Positions 17,486 through 26,958 of a stretch of DNA of 61,783 nucleotides are shown one piece after another; position 1 is the first letter of the stretch; the number at the start of each line of letters is the position of its first letter. The stretch is from NCBI RefSeq assembly GCF_016461715.1, contig NZ_JAEMUI010000029.1:1-61783 (forward strand). Direction: 5' to 3'. The DNA is from Marinomonas spartinae. GTDB taxonomy: Bacteria; Pseudomonadota; Gammaproteobacteria; Pseudomonadales; Marinomonadaceae. The position numbers and the translations under genes are program-made. Under the pieces are notes generated by a model. That model was not told where the DNA came from, searched no databases, and saw nothing but the letters and a program-made list of their open reading frames with translations.

Positions 17486-17800
17486 GTCGCTTCATCCAGT
17501 TTTATAGCTCGCTGTTTAGCCAATTCTATGTCTCTGCTTTGCGTCGATTTATTGCCACCAGCCAACGTTATGATCAAAGTCGTCCCTCGTTGGACGTAAT
17601 ACATTCTCCAGCCTGGTCCATAATGCTCTCATTTCATACAAGCCATCACCTATAGGCTTAACATCGCCAAGTAATCCACGTGAAGCCTGTTCTAGACGGC
17701 GGGCTAAACGAATTCTAGGCGAGTGACCTTTTAGCCGACGCAGCCAAAGGTTGAACTCATCCGTGAGTTTAATATCATACATAAAACAATCCGTATCCAT
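17482..17800 (-). pseudogene. Frameshifted RelE/HigB-family toxin
   Basis: The first reading frame gives a standard toxin N-terminus (IKLTDEFNLWLRRLKG, then LGDVKPIGDGLYEMR) and then drifts into nonsense. Another frame from about 17636 restores the family C-terminus: HYGPGWRMYYVQRGTTLIIT, then LAGGNKSTQSRDIELAK, ending at a TGA that overlaps the antitoxin ATG. Two bases are missing (or one is extra) near the codon after EMR. No slippery heptamer is visible, so this is taken as inactivation. The N-terminal start is either 17800 or the ATG six codons later. Confidence 0.85.
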
Positions 17801-17841
17801 TTGAATACAATAAGGTTGTTTTTAATCTAATCTCAATGCTT

Positions 17842-17892
17842 TTTACATTCATGCAACCCATAGGACTCATTAACAACCACGCGAAAAGTTAG
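17842..17892 (+). pseudogene. Degenerate copy of the tag 3' end
   Basis: A 51-bp stretch reads FTFMQPIGLINNHAKS before a TAG stop and aligns with the end of the intact tag gene (YAFMQSMGLINDHAEHC at about 17066-17115). The DNA is similar over about 35 bases, with differences mainly at third positions. It is on the other side of the toxin-antitoxin pair from tag, so the pair is flanked by two tag ends. Confidence 0.6.
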
Positions 17893-18198
17893 TAAAGTCA
17901 ACCTTTCCAAGAACAAAAACAGCGCTTGAACTAATCTATAACCATGTAGATCATCAGTACCTGCATCTTGCCAGATGAGTATCTAAACTGTGATTTAAAG
18001 GCAGGTGTGCCTATAGGCGATGCGCCAAAGAATGGAAAGGTTTTAAAGGATAGAGTGGTCTCTCATATGAGAGGGTTGCAGAAGAATCCGAATTGAATCA
18101 AAAAGTACTGTAAACACAATTCGATCCGTTATGCGGCATAGAATATATAAATCTCCGCTGGGTTAATAACAAAGGGGAAGTTTGATGGGTAAGCCGAT
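17893..18198. other. 306-bp intergenic stretch without recognised features
   Basis: It lies between the tag remnant and the 3' end of the LysR gene. I see no gene, strong hairpin or repeat, and it may be decayed sequence. Confidence 0.4.
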
Positions 18199-19104
18199 CT
18201 AATAACTTGAAGCCATTTTCTCCACCAGATAATCCACAAAGACTCTGACTCGTGCTGGCATATGTTGTCCGCCAATAAACACCGCATGGATAACTTCCTT
18301 GTCCTGTGGGTTGAAGTCTTCCAATAAAGGGACGAGTTGACCCAATGCGAGGGCTTTTTCAATATGAAAGTTCCCCACTCGGGTAATGCCAATGTCCTCC
18401 ATCACCAGTTCGACTAGCGTTTCCCCATTGTTGGAGGTCATATTGCCTTTGATGGGTAAAATATAGTCTTCGCCGTTTTCACGAAATGGCCAGCCCGGTT
18501 CTAGCCGCTGAAAACTAAAATCCAGACAATTAAAATGTTGCAAATCCGCTGGCGTTTTAGGGATTCCGGCTTGTGCTAAATAGTTCGGTGTGGCAATAAC
18601 CGTTCTACCTGTTTCCCCAAGGCGTCTTGCGGTTAAATTACTGTCGGGTAGCGGGCCAAAACGGATTGCGACGTCAATATGACCATCTGCCACATTGCTA
18701 ATCTTATCACTCACTTCGACTTCGATTTTAATATTGGGATAACGCTGCAAAAACTCTTTATATAAGGGAATCATGGTCAAACGGCTATAAGCTGTTGGGG
18801 TACTGACTTTGATTAATCCGCTTGGGTTTGCTCTATCAGCGATTGTGCGCTCCGTTTCTTCTAGATCTTTCAAAATACGCCGAGCAGCAAGGGCATAGGA
18901 TTCGCCCTCACTGGTTAAGTAAAGCTTGCGGGTAGAGCGAACAAGCAGACGAACCCCTAAACGCTTCTCTATTCTTGTCATCATGCGGCTCACTGCCGAG
19001 GGGGTGAGTCCCTGTGCTCTTGCGGCTCCACTTAAACTTCCCGTCATGGCAACGGCTAAGAATGTTTCCATCTCGGTGGTTTTATCAACTTTTACTTGCT
19101 TCAT
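18199..19104 (-). CDS. LysR-family transcriptional regulator
   Basis: A 301-residue LysR protein. The winged helix-turn-helix is at residues of about 12-70 (TEMETFLAVAMTGSLSGAAR, then GLTPSAVSRMMTRIEKRLG) and the co-inducer domain follows. The ATG at 19104 is preferred over an in-frame TTG four codons earlier because it has GGA at the right distance. It is divergent from an MFS transporter gene across 99 bp, the usual layout for a regulator controlling its neighbour. Confidence 0.9.
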   Translation of the reverse strand: MKQVKVDKTTEMETFLAVAMTGSLSGAARAQGLTPSAVSRMMTRIEKRLGVRLLVRSTRKLYLTSEGESYALAARRILKDLEETERTIADRANPSGLIKVSTPTAYSRLTMIPLYKEFLQRYPNIKIEVEVSDKISNVADGHIDVAIRFGPLPDSNLTARRLGETGRTVIATPNYLAQAGIPKTPADLQHFNCLDFSFQRLEPGWPFRENGEDYILPIKGNMTSNNGETLVELVMEDIGITRVGNFHIEKALALGQLVPLLEDFNPQDKEVIHAVFIGGQHMPARVRVFVDYLVEKMASSY

Positions 19105-19203
19105 TTGTGAATCCAATGCAAAACAGAATCGCTTTTTTACCCACTATTCAGGTTTGGGTCGTCTCGTTATATTCCCTAATATCATAAATAAACGGGGATT
19201 AAT

Positions 19204-20379
19204 ATGAAGATTAACTTTCCATTAATGGCGTTGGCCATGGGCGCTTTTGGAATTGGTGTCACGGAATTTTCTCCCATGGGGATGTTGCCAGTGATTGCCG
19301 GGGATTTAGGTGTTTCTATTCCGACAGCTGGCATGCTTATTAGCGCTTACGCGTTTGGTGTATTAATTGGGGCGCCTGTTATGACTTTACTGTGTGCAAA
19401 TATGCCACGACGTCGTTTGTTGGTATTGTCCATGGGAATTTTTACCGTGGGGAATGCCATTAGCGCTATGGCCGACAGCTACAGTGCGTTGATGGTTGGG
19501 CGTATTATCACATCGTTGAATCACGGTATGTTTTTTGGCATTGGCGCCGTCGTTGCCACGAATATAGTACCGCCGAATAAACGGGCGGGCGCCGTTGCCG
19601 CGATGTTTTCGGGTCTTACCATTGCCACCATTGGTGGGGTGCCATTAGCCAGCTTTATTGGCACCGCATTCGGTTGGCGAAGTGCATTTTGGGGAATCGC
19701 CGCGATTGGTGTAATGGTGATGGTCGCGTTACGAGTCAGCTTGCCGCCATTAGTCAATCAAGAGAAGGCGAACATTCGCAATGAGTTAACGGTGTTAGGT
19801 AAAGGGCCTGTTTTGGCCGCGCTACTGCTAACGGTGGTGGGAGCCAGTTCGATGTTTACCGTATTCACTTACATTGTGCCTATCTTGCAACAAGAAACCC
19901 ATGAGTCCACAGCCTTTGTGACCGCTATGTTAGTGCTTTATGGTGCTGGGCTTGCCGTGGGGAATATCCTTGGCGGACGTTATGCGGATCGTTCTCTCTA
20001 CGGGACCTTGATTGCGTCGTTAATCGCGGCGATTTTGCTATTGGTTATTTTTGCAATGGTGATGTCTTCTTCGGTTATGGTGGTACCCCTTATCTTTCTC
20101 TGGGGAGTGGCCAGCTTTGCGGTGGTTCCACCCTTGCAATCCCTAGTGGTACACGAAGCCAGCGAAGCACCGAACCTGGCATCTGCCATGAACATTGGCG
20201 CCTTTAATCTCGGCAATGCAATTGGGGCAGCCTTAGGTGGTGGCGTCATAAGTATGGGATTGGGCTTACCTGCGGTCGCGTTAGCCGGAGCGGGAACCGC
20301 AGCGCTTGGGTTGTTTATGGTACTGGTGTTAAAACGAAACCCGTCAAACCAAGGTAATGAGCAAGTCGCCTCTTCCTAA
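19204..20379 (+). CDS. MFS transporter, DHA1 family (AraJ/YdhP-like)
   Basis: A 391-residue transporter with 12 predicted helices. The N-terminal half has GIGVTEFSPMGMLPVIAGDL and the motif-A-like loop NMPRRRLLVLSMGIF; the C-terminal half has GGRYADRSLYG. These match drug:H+ antiporter family 1 proteins resembling AraJ and YdhP. It is probably controlled by the divergent LysR regulator. The substrate is unknown. A weak hairpin (GCGGGGA / TCCCCGC) at 20387-20423 follows without a T tract. Confidence 0.88.
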   Translation: MKINFPLMALAMGAFGIGVTEFSPMGMLPVIAGDLGVSIPTAGMLISAYAFGVLIGAPVMTLLCANMPRRRLLVLSMGIFTVGNAISAMADSYSALMVGRIITSLNHGMFFGIGAVVATNIVPPNKRAGAVAAMFSGLTIATIGGVPLASFIGTAFGWRSAFWGIAAIGVMVMVALRVSLPPLVNQEKANIRNELTVLGKGPVLAALLLTVVGASSMFTVFTYIVPILQQETHESTAFVTAMLVLYGAGLAVGNILGGRYADRSLYGTLIASLIAAILLLVIFAMVMSSSVMVVPLIFLWGVASFAVVPPLQSLVVHEASEAPNLASAMNIGAFNLGNAIGAALGGGVISMGLGLPAVALAGAGTAALGLFMVLVLKRNPSNQGNEQVASS

Positions 20380-20662
20380 CTAATAAGCGGGGACTGTTTA
20401 GGCATTAATCAAAGCATCCCCGCACCAATCTTTGCATCACTTAGCTCTTCGATATGGGACTAAGTTTTGTTCTTTTTTTAGTTTTTTTATAAAGCACATA
20501 CAAAAAATAACTTTAAAGCGTGAGAAGCTAACAAGTCATCTATAGAACATGCGATTGTCTTTACTGTATAAGTTGAGTAGCAATTTGTAATAACTTTTCT
20601 AACCGCAATAAAAAATAAGCCAACTATTCATTACGTCAGTTTACTTTTTAGGATGTGCCTGG

Positions 20663-21964
20663 ATGATAGATTCAAAGACCCCTTTAACAACACAAGCGCT
20701 TTTCAATATCATCAACGGTTCAACCTTATTAGCCAGTGGTGGTGGCGGCTCAATTAAAACGGCCTATTCATTTGTTGACCAGATTGTTGGCACGGGTAAA
20801 ACGATTAATTTGCTATCACCAGCTGATATGAATAGAAGTTATTATGGCGTGGTGGTAGGGGCGATGGGATCGCCTGAAAGCTTTGAAAAAATAGGCTTAA
20901 AAGGAGCAGAGGAAAGAGCCATTAAGGTCATGCAGGATCTCTGCAAGCCGAAGGAAATCAACTTTACTATTTCCGTTGAAACGGGCTCAAATATTTTTGT
21001 CGCGATGCTCGCCGCAGCCAAAGCGCTAGACTCTGCTATTGTGGTGGATGCAGATGGGGCGGGACGTTCTGTTCCGACCTTATCTTGTTTGAGTTATAGC
21101 TCAAAAATAAACATCACGCCTTTTGCTGTTCTCAATGCCCCTCATAGTAAAGACAAAGATCCAGTGGAAGGTGATATTGTTTTAAATTTACCCCTCATTA
21201 GTGACGAAGACCCAGACAAGTCGGCGAAGAAAAAAGCGCAAGCCAGTATTATTGAAAACATGGTTAGGCCCATCCTATCTTCTAAAGACAGTTTTGATGG
21301 GATAGGTGCCATTTCCGGCTGGCGGATGGATGGTGAACAAGCAAAGTCCGCGTTGGTGCCAGGGACGATTTCTATGTCTCAACGCATTGGAGAGCAACTG
21401 AGAGAATACAATGCTGAAGATAAAAATATCATCCCTCGGTTTGCCAGATTTTTAGAAACACTAAACATATCACTCTACAGTTTATCTGATAACAACACTC
21501 CTTTTATCCTTAAAAGTAAAGAGAGTATTTCCAGAGGCGGTTTTGATTTTAATATGCTGGTGTTTACGCAAAGTATTAATGAAAATGAAAAAGAGCTTAT
21601 TGTTATAAATCAAAATGAAAATTTACTTCTTTGGGATAGCGCTAAAGATCACCCTCTGACGATATGCCCTGATTCAATTTGTATGTTGGGTAAATTAGAC
21701 GAAACGATAAAAGATAGTATTTTATCTGAATTAAAATCACTCAACTATAAAGAAAGACTAGAGGCCGAGAAGTCCCTTGGGGGATGGCATGGTCTTTCGG
21801 TAGAAGATGTGGTTGTTGGGCAAAAAATGTATTTGTTTAGTCTACCATCCCCTGAGGCGTTAAAAAATGATAATAAAGAAGTGTTTTCTGCTTTGGCCAA
21901 GCAGTTTGGCTACTTCGGATCGTATGAGCCTCTAGATAAGCTACTGGCGAAAGAAAAAATCTAA
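20663..21964 (+). CDS. DUF917 family protein (S-methyl thiohydantoin desulfurase-like)
   Basis: A 433-residue cytoplasmic protein. The glycine-rich start ASGGGGSIKTAYSFVDQI, the VVDADGAGRSVPTLS segment and the C-terminal SLPSPEAL match the DUF917 family, some members of which are linked to hydantoin and thiohydantoin metabolism. The ATG follows AGGA at a wide spacing. It is followed after 49 nt by a large hybrid kinase, so the two may be cotranscribed. Function here is not established. Confidence 0.8.
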   Translation: MIDSKTPLTTQALFNIINGSTLLASGGGGSIKTAYSFVDQIVGTGKTINLLSPADMNRSYYGVVVGAMGSPESFEKIGLKGAEERAIKVMQDLCKPKEINFTISVETGSNIFVAMLAAAKALDSAIVVDADGAGRSVPTLSCLSYSSKINITPFAVLNAPHSKDKDPVEGDIVLNLPLISDEDPDKSAKKKAQASIIENMVRPILSSKDSFDGIGAISGWRMDGEQAKSALVPGTISMSQRIGEQLREYNAEDKNIIPRFARFLETLNISLYSLSDNNTPFILKSKESISRGGFDFNMLVFTQSINENEKELIVINQNENLLLWDSAKDHPLTICPDSICMLGKLDETIKDSILSELKSLNYKERLEAEKSLGGWHGLSVEDVVVGQKMYLFSLPSPEALKNDNKEVFSALAKQFGYFGSYEPLDKLLAKEKI

Positions 21965-22013
21965 AGTTCAATAACTGATTACGGTTAGTTTTTCCCATTA
22001 ATAGAGAGGTTGC

Positions 22014-24749
22014 ATGAAGCTTAGCGAATATTTCGATCAAGAAGAGCATGACTCTATAATTAAAGAGTGTCTTTTTCAATTATGGAATCACTCCAATGAT
22101 CCTATGTTTATCGTTGCAGTGGAAGAGGATGGTGAATTTTCGCTTTATGATAATAATATAGCCTCTCGAGTGGCAATGGGAATTGAACCGAATCAAATTT
22201 ATCATCGGAACCGTATTCGAGATATGTTTCCCGAAGAACTTGTTGAAGGTTTTTATAGCACTTATCAAACAGCTATCGCCAGTAGGAAGCCTATGTCCAT
22301 GGAACAACATACCGTTAAAAATGGAGTGGACGTATTTTTCAATACCTTGTTAGTACCTATTTTTGATAAGCAAGATAATCCAATATTTATTTGCGGTATT
22401 AGCCATGAAACGACCAAAATCAGGGCCGCCGAAAAAATGGCCGTTGAAGCAAGTGTAAAGCTAAAGGAATACAACGTTGGGCTAAAGCAGATCAATGAGA
22501 GCCTAGATGCGAAAGTAAGAGAGCGAACCGCAGCGTTGGAACTTGCGAAAGCGGAGCTTGAGGAAGCACTAGAAGCGAAGTCGTCGTTTGTCGCTAGAAT
22601 GAGTCATGAAATTCGCACACCAATTAATGCCGTTATCGGTTTAAGCGATCTTGCTCTTAATACCTCACCTAATAATGAGCAGCAAGACTACTTGCAAAAG
22701 ATACGAGATTCTGGCGAAATTCTGCTTAGTTTAGTCAATAATGTACTGGACTTTTCAAAAATAGAAGCCGGTAAGTTAACGGCAGAATCCGTACGGTTTT
22801 CAACTGAAAAATTGATCCGAACCACTGTTAATATGAATGCGTTTGGCGCGCATGCGAAAAAATTAGAATTGGTAACGGATATCTCTGATGACATTCCTGA
22901 GGCTTTGTTAGGGGATCCTCTGCGTATTCAACAAATTTTGGTCAACTTAGTGAGCAATGCGATTAAATTCACTGAGAGTGGAACCATTATTATTCGCTTA
23001 AGTTGTACTAAATTGGAGGCAGATAGGACTCTATTACAGTTCGACGTTGTTGATTCAGGGATAGGTATGTCAGCGACACAACTCGAACAACTATTCTCCC
23101 CCTTCACACAGGCTGATAACAGTGTCACTCGTGTTTATGGCGGCACGGGCTTAGGTTTAACAATAAGTCGTCAGCTATGTGAGCTAATGAATGGGGAAAT
23201 CAAAGTCGAAAGTGAACTGGGCAAAGGTTCAACCTTCACTGTCTTATTACCGTTAAAAACCCCCACCGAGCAACCCAAGTTTGAGGTCATTGATTCTGCG
23301 AATGTGCTCAAAGTACTTGTCGTCGATGACCATGCTCTATCTCGAGAGATTCTAGCCAAATTATTAGATGGTTTTGGTATAGAAAGTACCTGTGTAGGGA
23401 GTGGTTGGGAAGCTATAGATACCATTCGGCAATCAGATCAATCCGGTATGGCGTTCGATGTGGTTTTTATGGATTGGCAGATGCCAGATATGGATGGAAT
23501 CGAAACATCGAAAAAAATAAAAGAGTTATTTAAGGAGTTAGCACCACCTATTCTGATGATATCCGCCTATGAAAAGCATTATATTCAGTCTTACCTAGAT
23601 ACAGGTATCATTCGACAATTTATAGAAAAACCTATTCGAAAATCCACCTTGTTTGATGCTATTAATCAGTTTTTTAGTATTGAAAAAATGGCGGTGGCGA
23701 ATGAAGAAATAGAATTTATACCTCAACTATCGAAGTTTCATATTTTACTGGTGGAAGATAACCTTATTAATCAGCAAGTCGCATTGGGTTATTTAAAAGG
23801 CACTGGTGTTCAAGTAGATTGCGCTGAAAATGGACAAGTTGCTATTGAGAAGATTCAAGAGACGAAGTATGACCTTGTCCTGATGGATATTCAAATGCCT
23901 GTTATGGATGGATTAGCCACCACCTCATTCATTCGTGATATGAGGCTGGATTATGAGCTTCCTATTATTGCCATGACCGCGCACACATCCTCTGAAGACA
24001 TAGAAAAGAGTCTTGCAGTGGGAATGAATGACCATATTCCTAAACCTATTCCATCGGGCTTGCTTTATCGAATACTGAATAAATACTTAATACAGAGCAG
24101 AACAGATAAAAATGAAATCTCTGATTCATTTTCTGAAGAGTTAACTTTAAATGATCGGTTATCTATGCTTTACAAAATAAGTAGTTTAAGAGCGAAAAAG
24201 GCGATTTACTCTCTAAAAAGTGATACATCTCTTTATTTGAAAATAGTTCATTCTTTTTGGTCGCAATATAAAGCAATGTTGTCAAACTCTAAAGCCCTAT
24301 CTCTAACCCTAGATAATCATAGTCTACTAAATGACATACACTCTTTAAAATCCAATGCATCGTATATTGGCGCTGAAGCGATTTCTCAAGATTGCGAAGT
24401 GATAGAGCGAAAACTTCTCAATCATGAAGCCATTGATAGCTCTCAGTTAGACGGTATTATCATTAAAATGCGAAGCCTTTTAACCGAGCTTAATCCTGTA
24501 TTTGGTTTAATTGAGCAAGATGATAATGATTTAGCCCTTCCCCTTAATGTCATACTTGAAAAAGTGTTGGCATTACTGAAGAAAAACGATTTTAAAGTAG
24601 AGAGTTATTTTTATACGTTACATCAGAGATTTAAAAATACTGAATATAGAGATGATATAAATAAAATTATTCAGAGTATAACCGACCTTGAATATGAGCA
24701 AGCTTCTAATCTTGTTCGCCAACTTTTAATTGAATTATCAGGTAGCTAG
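22014..24749 (+). CDS. Hybrid sensor histidine kinase PAS-HisKA-HATPase-REC-REC-HPt
   Basis: A 911-residue soluble multi-domain kinase. In order: an N-terminal PAS-like sensor (about 20-145), a coiled coil (150-190), HisKA with His198 in MSHEIRTPINAVIG, HATPase with GTGLGLTISRQL, a first receiver with Asp487 (VFMDWQMPDMDG), a second receiver with Asp625 (LVLMDIQMPVMDG), and a C-terminal HPt domain with His776 in IHSLKSNASYIGAE. No transmembrane segment is evident. It is followed one base later by a REC-GGDEF gene, its likely output. Confidence 0.92.
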   Translation: MKLSEYFDQEEHDSIIKECLFQLWNHSNDPMFIVAVEEDGEFSLYDNNIASRVAMGIEPNQIYHRNRIRDMFPEELVEGFYSTYQTAIASRKPMSMEQHTVKNGVDVFFNTLLVPIFDKQDNPIFICGISHETTKIRAAEKMAVEASVKLKEYNVGLKQINESLDAKVRERTAALELAKAELEEALEAKSSFVARMSHEIRTPINAVIGLSDLALNTSPNNEQQDYLQKIRDSGEILLSLVNNVLDFSKIEAGKLTAESVRFSTEKLIRTTVNMNAFGAHAKKLELVTDISDDIPEALLGDPLRIQQILVNLVSNAIKFTESGTIIIRLSCTKLEADRTLLQFDVVDSGIGMSATQLEQLFSPFTQADNSVTRVYGGTGLGLTISRQLCELMNGEIKVESELGKGSTFTVLLPLKTPTEQPKFEVIDSANVLKVLVVDDHALSREILAKLLDGFGIESTCVGSGWEAIDTIRQSDQSGMAFDVVFMDWQMPDMDGIETSKKIKELFKELAPPILMISAYEKHYIQSYLDTGIIRQFIEKPIRKSTLFDAINQFFSIEKMAVANEEIEFIPQLSKFHILLVEDNLINQQVALGYLKGTGVQVDCAENGQVAIEKIQETKYDLVLMDIQMPVMDGLATTSFIRDMRLDYELPIIAMTAHTSSEDIEKSLAVGMNDHIPKPIPSGLLYRILNKYLIQSRTDKNEISDSFSEELTLNDRLSMLYKISSLRAKKAIYSLKSDTSLYLKIVHSFWSQYKAMLSNSKALSLTLDNHSLLNDIHSLKSNASYIGAEAISQDCEVIERKLLNHEAIDSSQLDGIIIKMRSLLTELNPVFGLIEQDDNDLALPLNVILEKVLALLKKNDFKVESYFYTLHQRFKNTEYRDDINKIIQSITDLEYEQASNLVRQLLIELSGS

Positions 24750-24750
24750 A

Positions 24751-25686
24751 ATGTCCCATTCATTTAGTGTTCTTGTTATCGATGATGAAGTGATAAACTT
24801 ACAAATTATCAGCGATATTTTATGTGACGAAGTAGACATTATAATGGCAAAAAGCGGTGAGCAGGGAGTTCGTAAAGCATTAGAGTTTTCACCAGACTTA
24901 ATTTTGCTCGATGTTATTATGCCTGATATGGATGGCTTTGAGACAATGAAAAAGCTTAGACAGGATGCTCGCACATGCGATATCCCAGTCATTTTTATAA
25001 CGGCACTGAATGACATAGATAATGAAGAAAAAGGCCTATTACTTGGGGCAAGTGACTATATTCAAAAGCCAATACATGCTTCGATAATAAAAGCCAGAGT
25101 TGCTTTACATCTTAAATTAATAAACCAGCACCGTATATTAGAGCGTTTAAGTACTATAGACCCATTAACTTCTTTGGCAAATCGTCGTAAGTATGAAGAA
25201 ACGATTCGATCCGAATGGACATTAATGGAAGAGCTTAATCAAACTTTATCCTTAGTGGTTATCGATATTGATAATTTTAAACAATATAACGACTTTTATG
25301 GTCATGCTGCTGGTGACGTCGTGTTACAAAGAGTAGCCACTGTTTTAGCTGATAATTTTATTAAAAATAGAGATCTAGTGGCACGGTATGGCGGAGAAGA
25401 GTTTGTCGCAATTATGCCAAATACCTTAAAAGAAGAAGCGCTACAGCGTATTAATAAATGTATCGCTGAGGTTCAGGCTATGGCCATTGCATGCAATATA
25501 AAAGATAAAAATGTGGTGACCATCAGTGCTGGGGTAGCCTCCATAGCCCCTACACGAGATGCTAAATTTGAGGATTTATTTGCTGCCGCAGATAAGGCCT
25601 TATATATGGCAAAAACAAGCGGAAAAAACCAAGTGAAATGGGAACATGTGACTATCAGTGATACGCCTCAAGGAAGCGGCGATTAA
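24751..25686 (+). CDS. Response regulator diguanylate cyclase (REC-GGDEF)
   Basis: A 311-residue protein with a receiver (Asp54 in LILLDVIMPDMDG) and a GGDEF domain whose active site is GGEEF at 214-218, so it should make cyclic di-GMP when phosphorylated. The inhibitory I-site position reads KNRD rather than RxxD and may be weak. The ATG at 24751 directly follows the hybrid kinase stop; earlier in-frame codons are inside that gene. The HPt domain of the upstream kinase is the likely phosphodonor. Confidence 0.92.
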   Translation: MSHSFSVLVIDDEVINLQIISDILCDEVDIIMAKSGEQGVRKALEFSPDLILLDVIMPDMDGFETMKKLRQDARTCDIPVIFITALNDIDNEEKGLLLGASDYIQKPIHASIIKARVALHLKLINQHRILERLSTIDPLTSLANRRKYEETIRSEWTLMEELNQTLSLVVIDIDNFKQYNDFYGHAAGDVVLQRVATVLADNFIKNRDLVARYGGEEFVAIMPNTLKEEALQRINKCIAEVQAMAIACNIKDKNVVTISAGVASIAPTRDAKFEDLFAAADKALYMAKTSGKNQVKWEHVTISDTPQGSGD

Positions 25687-26187
25687 GTGCTTCTTATTGC
25701 GGCGCTTGTGGAGGAAGGCTTTCTAGTTTCTGTGCCCTATGAAGGCTATTTCGTCCAGTCTTTTAACAATAAAAACTTGAAAGACTTATGTGAAATGCGT
25801 ATTGGTTTAGAAACGCTGGCGTTCAAATTGATATGGGATCATCGCACTGATAAGTTTGCTGATACACTGGCTACTCGTAATGAAGATCTTAAGCAGGCGA
25901 TTGTTGCGGAAGATAAAACATGCGCTATTGAAAAAGAACTAGCTTTGCATGCAACGGTTTATGAGTTTTCTGACAATGAATTACTATTGGGGGCTTGGAA
26001 GACATTATCAGGTCGATTGCAACTTTATTGGTCTCTTCATCAAAAAGCGCAACATCGTTTAGGTGCAAGAATAGACGGACATGATATTTATATAAGATTG
26101 GCAACTGGTAATGATTTGAACGCCATGATTGCTGAAATTGAAGAACACATGGCTCGAGGTATGCAATCCGTTTCAGATTCAATATGA
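25687..26187 (+). pseudogene. GntR-family regulator lacking its DNA-binding domain
   Basis: The 166-residue frame keeps only the end of the winged helix (EEGFLVSVPYEGYFVQSFNN) and a complete FCD effector domain (DLCEMRIGLETLAFKLIW through IEEHMARGMQSV). The roughly 50 residues that should precede it, including the recognition helix, are missing, and the frame opens right after the stop of the cyclase gene. The 5' part was probably removed when the upstream genes arrived. Expression as a DNA-free FCD protein from the GTG at 25687 is possible but unlikely. Confidence 0.75.
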
Positions 26188-26319
26188 TCCCATTAGATTA
26201 ATTATATCCTAATTCGGCTTTGATATCCTGACTCAACTTATCACTTACATCCTTGTAGATGAGTGTTTTTTCTATTTTTATCTGGTCTTAGTTGCGTTGG
26301 CAATATCGTGCAAAGGTCT

Positions 26320-26916
26320 CTAGTTCGACATCTTTTCAGTTAACATGATAGCGTCTTTGAGGAGTGGCCAGTCTAACAAGCGTTGCTGATACTCCCCTGC
26401 AAGACCATCAAAGACAACACCATAATGTTGTAATCGAAAAGCTAGAATGGCAAAAAACGCATCAACGGTTCCGGCATGTTCAAACATAAAAGGCTGTTCT
26501 GCTTGAGTGAAAATCGCCCTAAGACGCTCGATCTCCGCTGTTGTTGCCTTGTCCAAATTTGTCAAGGGGGTGACTTTTTCAAGGGTAAATGGACATTGTT
26601 TTCTTATGTTCATAAAACCAGAATGCATTTCCATACATAGACTTCTTGCCAAGGCACGTTGTGAGGATGATTTTGGATACAAGGCACCGTCTGAAAGTTC
26701 GTTTAAATATTCGGCAATCGCTAAAGAATCATGGATAACAACATCATCAACTAATAAAGCGGGAACGAGACCTGACGGCGAGTACTTAAGTACCTCAGCT
26801 TTATATCCTTCTTTTTCCAAATCAATGGCAATAAGCTCCAGTTCAATCCCTGCAATTTTACTGCAAATATAAGCACGTAGTGACCAAGTTGAGAGGGTGC
26901 CAATAACTAGTTGCAT
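26320..26916 (-). CDS. Glutathione S-transferase family protein
   Basis: A 198-residue protein with a thioredoxin-like N-terminal domain (STWSLRAYICSKIAG with the catalytic Ser, PSGLVPALLVDD with the cis-Pro, and HDSLAIAEYLNE for glutathione binding) and an all-helical C-terminal domain. The SWSLR-type start resembles the zeta/Yfc-like bacterial GSTs. Substrate unknown. Confidence 0.87.
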   Translation of the reverse strand: MQLVIGTLSTWSLRAYICSKIAGIELELIAIDLEKEGYKAEVLKYSPSGLVPALLVDDVVIHDSLAIAEYLNELSDGALYPKSSSQRALARSLCMEMHSGFMNIRKQCPFTLEKVTPLTNLDKATTAEIERLRAIFTQAEQPFMFEHAGTVDAFFAILAFRLQHYGVVFDGLAGEYQQRLLDWPLLKDAIMLTEKMSN

Positions 26917-26958
26917 GTACTTTTCCTTATGCCTGAGAAGGTTAACTTTTTAGCCAGC

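Noticed and set aside
17600..17660. Programmed ribosomal frameshift in the toxin gene
   Set aside because: No slippery heptamer or downstream structure is visible near the break, and the family is normally encoded in one frame.
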